From: an uncultured Roseiflexaceae bacterium
Lineage (GTDB): Bacteria; Chloroflexota; Chloroflexia; Chloroflexales; Roseiflexaceae
Assembly (NCBI GenBank): GCA_937974195.1
Contig: CALJIC010000063.1
Span: 1 to 9,724, forward strand
Length of the DNA: 9,724 bases
Direction: 5' to 3'
Below the pieces are notes generated by a model. The model did not search any database and was not told where the DNA came from. It saw only the letters and a list, made by a program, of their open reading frames with translations. A program made the position numbers and the translations under genes. Below, in pieces: positions 6,667-9,724 of this stretch (positions are counted from its first letter, which is position 1; the number at the start of each line of letters is the position of its first letter).

Positions 6667-7683
6667 TCAGCTCCCCTCGCCGCGCCCCAGGTCGACCACC
6701 ACTCGCCCGTGCAGCCGCCCGGCGACGATCTCCCGGCTCAGCGCCGGCACGTCGTCCAGGCGGGCCACCTGGATCATCTCCTCCAGCTTGTCGGGCGGGA
6801 GCTCGCGCGCCAGACGGCTCCAGGCGACCTCGCGGCGCTCCGCCGGGCACAGCACCGACTCGACGCCCAGCAGCCGGACGCCGCGCAGGATGAACGGGAA
6901 GACGGTGGTGTTCAGCGCGTGCCCGCCGGCGTTGCCGCACGCGGCGATCGGGCCGTGGTAGCGCGTCGAGCGGATGATGCCGGCCAGCGTGTCCCCGCCG
7001 ACGGTGTCGACCGCGCCGGCCCAGCGCTCGGACTCCAGCGGGCGGCCGGGTCGGGCCAGCTCGGCCCGGTCGATGATCTGGCGCGCCCCCAGCCGCCGCA
7101 GGTAGTCGTGGCGGTCCGGCTTGCCGGTGGCGGCGGTCACGTTATAGCCGAGCCCGGCGAGCAGGGCGACGGCGATGCCCCCGACGCCGCCGGTGGCGCC
7201 GGTGACCAGCACCTCGCCCTCGTCCGGCCTCAGCCCGGCCTCCTCGAGCGCCATCACACACAGCATGGCCGTCAGCCCGGCCGTGCCGATCCCCATGGCC
7301 TGCCGGAGCGACAGGCCCTCCGGCAGCGCGGTGAGCCACTCCGCCCGCACGCGCGCCAGGGTCGCGAAGCCGCCCCAGTGGCGCTCCCCCAGCCCCCAGC
7401 CGGTCGCCAGCACCGCGTCGCCGGCCCGGAAGCGCGGCGAGCGCGACTCGACCACCGTGCCCGCCAGGTCGATCCCCGGCACCATCGGGAAGGAGCGGGC
7501 GATCTTCCCCGCGCCGGTGACGCACAGGCCGTCCTTGTAGTTCAGGCTGGAGTAGGCGACCGCGATCGTCACTTCGCCCTCCGGCAGGGCGCTCGCGGGC
7601 AGCTCGGCGATCTCGGCGACGTGCGCGCCGTCGCGCTGGTCGACGACGAGGGCCCGCAGGGTATCCGGCAGCGCTGCGCTCAT
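6667..7683 (-). CDS. acuI: Acryloyl-CoA reductase (NADPH), AcuI/YhdH-type MDR oxidoreductase
   Basis: This 338-aa protein belongs to the zinc-free medium-chain dehydrogenase/reductase superfamily, AcuI/YhdH branch (members are about 325-330 aa). YSSLNYKDGL (44-53), VPGIDLAGTV (68-77) and GDAVLATGWGLGERHWGG (88-105) are near-diagnostic of the branch. The nucleotide-binding turn is TGATGGVGG (161-169), followed by TGKPD (186-190), VDTVGGD (225-231) and CGNAGG (249-254). The family reduces acryloyl-CoA to propionyl-CoA with NADPH in the cytoplasm, in 3-hydroxypropionate or DMSP-derived acrylate metabolism. The frame is open upstream to 8169 but overlaps accC there; the ATG at 7683 is chosen because a strong ribosome site precedes it and it matches the family N terminus. 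The gene follows accC by 50 bp. The family assignment is strong; the exact substrate is less certain, as YhdH-like proteins also reduce other small enones. Confidence 0.88.
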   Translation of the reverse strand: MSAALPDTLRALVVDQRDGAHVAEIAELPASALPEGEVTIAVAYSSLNYKDGLCVTGAGKIARSFPMVPGIDLAGTVVESRSPRFRAGDAVLATGWGLGERHWGGFATLARVRAEWLTALPEGLSLRQAMGIGTAGLTAMLCVMALEEAGLRPDEGEVLVTGATGGVGGIAVALLAGLGYNVTAATGKPDRHDYLRRLGARQIIDRAELARPGRPLESERWAGAVDTVGGDTLAGIIRSTRYHGPIAACGNAGGHALNTTVFPFILRGVRLLGVESVLCPAERREVAWSRLARELPPDKLEEMIQVARLDDVPALSREIVAGRLHGRVVVDLGRGEGS

Positions 7684-7688
7684 AGGCT

Positions 7689-7695
7689 CCTCCTT
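7689..7695 (-). promoter_or_regulatory. Ribosome binding site deciding the acuI start
   Basis: The minus strand reads AAGGAGG, ending 5 nt before the ATG at 7683. This decides for the 338-aa form. A second in-frame ATG five codons upstream (7698) would place the same purine tract inside the coding region and is therefore less likely. Confidence 0.75.
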
Positions 7696-7733
7696 CATCC
7701 GAACGAGCTGGCGTCGCTCGCTAGAGCCGCGCC

Positions 7734-9098
7734 CTACTCGAGCTTGCTGCTCTTGATCCGGTGGACCAGCTCCGGCACGTAGCGCGTCGAGATATTCCCC
7801 TCGCGGAAGGCCGGGTCGTCGAGCATGACCTGCTTGAAGGGGATGGTCGTCTCGACGCCGGTGATCACGAACTCGTTGAGCGCGCGGCGCATGCGCTCGA
7901 GCGCCTCCTGGCGGTCCTGCCCCCAGCAGATCAGCTTGGCGAGCAGCGAGTCGTAGGCGCCGGGCAGCGAGTAGCCCGAGTACAGGTGCGAGTCGACCCG
8001 CACACCGGGGCCGCCGGGGGGCAGGTAGTACTCGACCTCGCCGACGGAGGGCAGGAAATCGCGGTCGGGGTCCTCGGCGTTGATGCGCGCCTCGATCGCG
8101 TGCCCGCGCAGCACGACGTCGCTCTGCCGGATGGTCAACTGCTCGCCGGCGGCGATGCGCAGCTGCCACTTCACCAGGTCGATCCCGGTGATCATCTCGG
8201 TGACCGGGTGCTCGACCTGGATGCGGGTGTTCATCTCGATGAAGTAGAAGTGCCCGGAGGGGTCGAGCAGAAACTCCATCGTGCCGGCGTTGACGTACTT
8301 GATCGCCCGCACGCCCTTCAGCGCCGCCTCGCCCATGCGCTCGCGCAGTTGGGGCGAGACCGCCGGGGAGGGCGCCTCCTCGATGATCTTCTGGTGGCGC
8401 CGCTGCGCGGAGCAGTCGCGCTCGCCGAGGTGGATGGCGTTGCCGTGGCTGTCCGCCAGCACCTGGATCTCGACGTGCCGCACGTTCGGCAGGTACTTCT
8501 CCAGCAGCAGCGCGCCGTTGCCGAAGGCCGCCTCGGCCTCGGCCCGCGCCGTCGGGTAGGAGCGGACGAGCTCGTTCTCGTTGTTGGCGACGCGCATGCC
8601 GCGGCCGCCGCCGCCGCCCGACGGCTTGAGCAGCACCGGGTAGCCGATCTTGCGCGCGACCTCCACCGCCTCCTCGACGTTGCGCAGCTCGCCCTCCGAG
8701 CCGGGGACGGTCGGCACACCGGCCTCGCGCATGGTCTTGCGCCCGAGCGCCTTATCGCCCATCAGGCGGATCGCCTCAGCGCTCGGGCCGATGAACTGCA
8801 GCCGGTACTGCGCGCAGATCTCGGCGAAGTACGGGTTCTCGGAGAGGAAGCCGTAGCCGGGGTGGACGGCGTCGCAGCCGCTGATCAGCGCCGCGCTGAT
8901 CAGCGCCGAGGGGTTGAGGTACGAGCGGCTGACGGCGGCCGGCCCGATGCAGACGGCCTCATCGGCGATCCGCACCGCGAGCGAGTAGCGGTCGGCCTCG
9001 GAGTAGGCGACCACCGCGCGGATGCCGAGCTCGTGGCACGCGCGCACGATACGCACCGCGATCTCGCCGCGGTTGGCGATCAGGACTTTGTTGAACAT
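7734..9098 (-). CDS. accC: Biotin carboxylase subunit of an acyl-CoA carboxylase
   Basis: This 454-aa protein is close to the 449 aa of E. coli AccC. It catalyses ATP- and bicarbonate-dependent carboxylation of biotin on a carrier protein, the first half-reaction of acetyl- or propionyl-CoA carboxylase. The N-terminal domain starts MFNKVLIANRGEIAVRIVRA (1-20). The ATP-grasp domain has Lys116 (GDK), Lys158, the glycine-rich loop SGGGGGRGM (160-168), His208, Lys237 (HQK) and the metal ligands Glu275 and Glu288. EMNTRIQVEHPVTE (288-301) holds Arg292, and Arg338 lies in EARIN; these match the known catalytic positions. The start is the conserved MFNKVL; the open frame runs further upstream only through non-coding repeats. 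No good ribosome site is near it, as AGGAG lies 19 nt away. No biotin carrier or carboxyltransferase gene is in the window, so acetyl- versus propionyl-CoA use is open. It is the first gene of the likely accC-acuI-hydrolase operon. Confidence 0.93.
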   Translation of the reverse strand: MFNKVLIANRGEIAVRIVRACHELGIRAVVAYSEADRYSLAVRIADEAVCIGPAAVSRSYLNPSALISAALISGCDAVHPGYGFLSENPYFAEICAQYRLQFIGPSAEAIRLMGDKALGRKTMREAGVPTVPGSEGELRNVEEAVEVARKIGYPVLLKPSGGGGGRGMRVANNENELVRSYPTARAEAEAAFGNGALLLEKYLPNVRHVEIQVLADSHGNAIHLGERDCSAQRRHQKIIEEAPSPAVSPQLRERMGEAALKGVRAIKYVNAGTMEFLLDPSGHFYFIEMNTRIQVEHPVTEMITGIDLVKWQLRIAAGEQLTIRQSDVVLRGHAIEARINAEDPDRDFLPSVGEVEYYLPPGGPGVRVDSHLYSGYSLPGAYDSLLAKLICWGQDRQEALERMRRALNEFVITGVETTIPFKQVMLDDPAFREGNISTRYVPELVHRIKSSKLE

Positions 9099-9225
9099 AT
9101 GAAATATTCGGGAGTATCTCCTGTGCGAAGCACGCCGCGGTATCCAAGGGAGCGCCTTTTGCCTGCCTGAATGATACCACCAATTGCTCATGCGTCTCGC
9201 GCGGTGGCTGCGCCCCCGCACCCCC
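9099..9225 (-). promoter_or_regulatory. Leader and promoter region of the accC operon
   Basis: No gene is seen here. On the minus strand TATCAT (9171-9176) fits a -10 box in 5 of 6 bases but lacks a recognisable -35, so the promoter is only a candidate. The stretch is somewhat less GC-rich than the genes and has no clear riboswitch-like fold. The region bounded by the accC start and the repeat block is the natural place for the operon promoter. Confidence 0.3.
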
Positions 9226-9263
9226 GGAGGGGTTGGAGGGCTTCGCCCCCTCGGAATCTTTCT
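9226..9263. repeat. Repeat-like element, copy 2 (TTC-loop hairpin)
   Basis: This is the partner of 2247-2286, with about 32 of 38 aligned positions shared, including GGAGGGG at the start, GGCTTCGCC in the middle and GGAATCTTTCT at the end. GGGC-TTC-GCCC forms the hairpin core here. It runs directly into the long hairpin at 9259-9305. Confidence 0.5.
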
Positions 9264-9305
9264 GGCCGCTCTGCGGCGACTTCGTCGCCGCAGAGCGGCC
9301 AGAAA
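9259..9305. repeat. Long perfect inverted repeat (22-bp stem, 3-nt loop)
   Basis: Positions 9259-9280 and 9284-9305 are exact reverse complements around the loop TTC. Outside the perfect stem the arms continue imperfectly to about 9255-9312, with ATCTTT on the left facing AAAAAAAGAT on the right across a small A-bulge. On neither strand does a U-tract follow the stem, so it does not look like a standard terminator. It lies about 160 bp upstream of the accC start. Confidence 0.9.
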
Positions 9306-9315
9306 AAAAGATCTC

Positions 9316-9418
9316 GGAGGGCCTGCGGCCCTCCGAACCTCCCTGCACCTGCGCCCTCCGGCTTTCCCAGCAAAAAGCAGCCCTGGAGTGCCAGCAGCCC
9401 TTCGGACTTCCCGGCGAA
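9316..9418. repeat. 103-bp exact direct repeat, copy 1
   Basis: Positions 9316-9418 are identical to 9428-9530, a period of 112 bp. The match ends where 9419 is T and 9531 is A. It spans the GGAGGGCC palindrome, the 25-bp insertion and a diverged 44-bp unit. This shows a recent duplication of a block of more than two basic units. Confidence 0.95.
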
Positions 9419-9427
9419 TGCAGCCCA

Positions 9428-9530
9428 GGAGGGCCTGCGGCCCTCCGAACCTCCCTGCACCTGCGCCCTCCGGCTTTCCCAGCAAAAAGCAGCCCTGGAG
9501 TGCCAGCAGCCCTTCGGACTTCCCGGCGAA
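9428..9530. repeat. 103-bp exact direct repeat, copy 2
   Basis: This is the second copy of 9316-9418, 112 bp downstream and without a mismatch, inside the 43-44-bp tandem array. Confidence 0.95.
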
Positions 9531-9724
9531 AGCAGCCTGAAGGGCTCTGCGGCCCTCCGAACCTCCCTGCAACCCTTCGGGTCTACTGGCGAAAGCAGCC
9601 CAGGGACGCCTGCGGCCCTCCAAATCTCCTGACGGAGAGCCGCTTTGGAGTGTCTGCGGCTTCCGGTCTTCCCGGCGAAAGCAGCCCAGGATCTCCTGCG
9701 GCCCTCCGAACCTCCTGGCGAAAG

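Larger units (their letters stand above)
9316..9724. repeat. Degenerate 43-44-bp tandem repeat array, runs off the window
   Basis: Units beginning GGCGAAAGCAGCCC or a variant start at 9369, 9413, 9481, 9525, 9588, 9631, 9674 and 9717, preceded by a partial unit at 9316. Steps are 44, 68, 44, 63, 43, 43 and 43 bp; the 68- and 63-bp steps are one unit plus about 20-25 bp. The second half of most units is CTGCGGCCCTCCGAACCTCC. Units 9369 and 9481 (AGCAAAAAGCAGCCC type) and 9631 are diverged forms. One unit contains an 8-bp stem, GGAGGGCC-TGC-GGCCCTCC. The units abut without unique spacers. No gene is supported here. Confidence 0.85.

Noticed and set aside
7684..8169. N-terminal extension of the acryloyl-CoA reductase frame by 162 codons
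   Set aside because: It overlaps accC antisense-free coding in another frame, is Arg-rich without motifs, and a strong ribosome site supports the ATG at 7683.
7761..9170. 469-aa open frame on the plus strand opposite accC
   Set aside because: It is a shadow of the biotin carboxylase gene. The minus-strand product carries all catalytic residues, while this product is an Asp/Arg/His/Leu-rich sequence without motifs.
9259..9305. Intrinsic terminator
   Set aside because: The stem is far longer than usual and no U-tract follows it on either strand.
9099..9623. N-terminal extension of the accC frame by about 175 codons
   Set aside because: The family starts at MFNKVLIANRGEIA. The extension translates the hairpin and tandem repeats into repetitive Gly/Leu/Ala-rich sequence and has no family counterpart.
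9316..9724. CRISPR array
   Set aside because: Repeat units abut or are separated by repeated sequence, not by unique spacers of uniform length, and no cas gene is present.

Overview
The window is a very G+C-rich bacterial chromosome segment. It encodes five genes that can be supported, and non-coding repeats lie at both ends. The style suggests a filamentous or Chloroflexota-like bacterium: very high GC with GC-rich third codon positions, a CHAT protease beside an nSTAND ATPase with WD40 repeats, short tandem repeats, and TTC-looped hairpins between genes. Actinobacteria and Myxococcota are not excluded from sequence alone, so the phylum is an inference.

Left part, plus strand (1-5956). A heptamer-based tandem repeat (1-56) and an AT-rich dyad (81-110) precede a 701-aa CHAT-domain (caspase-like) protease (130-2235). 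After a 193-bp gap that carries a short repeat-like element comes a 1175-aa protein (2429-5956). Its order is an N-terminal helical module, an nSTAND1-type P-loop ATPase, a coiled coil, one transmembrane helix, a second helical stretch, eight WD40 repeats and a short C-terminal motif with two cysteines. The pair looks like a split sensor-switch-protease system of the NTP-dependent conflict or programmed-death type: the propeller senses, the STAND ATPase switches, the CHAT protease acts. This is the main candidate for a poorly described system. The membrane anchor may place the sensor outside the cytoplasm, which would be unusual for an anti-phage device.

Middle and right part, minus strand (9098 down to 5967). 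Three metabolic genes are closely spaced in one direction, probably one transcript: a biotin carboxylase (accC type), an AcuI/YhdH-type acryloyl-CoA reductase and a dienelactone-hydrolase-family hydrolase. They converge on the STAND gene with only 10 bp between stop codons. A biotin carboxylase beside an acryloyl-CoA reductase suggests short-chain acyl-CoA metabolism (propionate or 3-hydroxypropionate linked), with the hydrolase as an accessory enzyme.

Right end (9099-9724). This holds no supported gene. It contains the accC leader, a second copy of the repeat-like element found between the CHAT and STAND genes, a 22-bp perfect hairpin, and a degenerate array of 43-44-bp tandem repeats running off the window, within which a 103-bp stretch is exactly duplicated. 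Long open frames through these repeats and antisense to the real genes look like high-GC artefacts.
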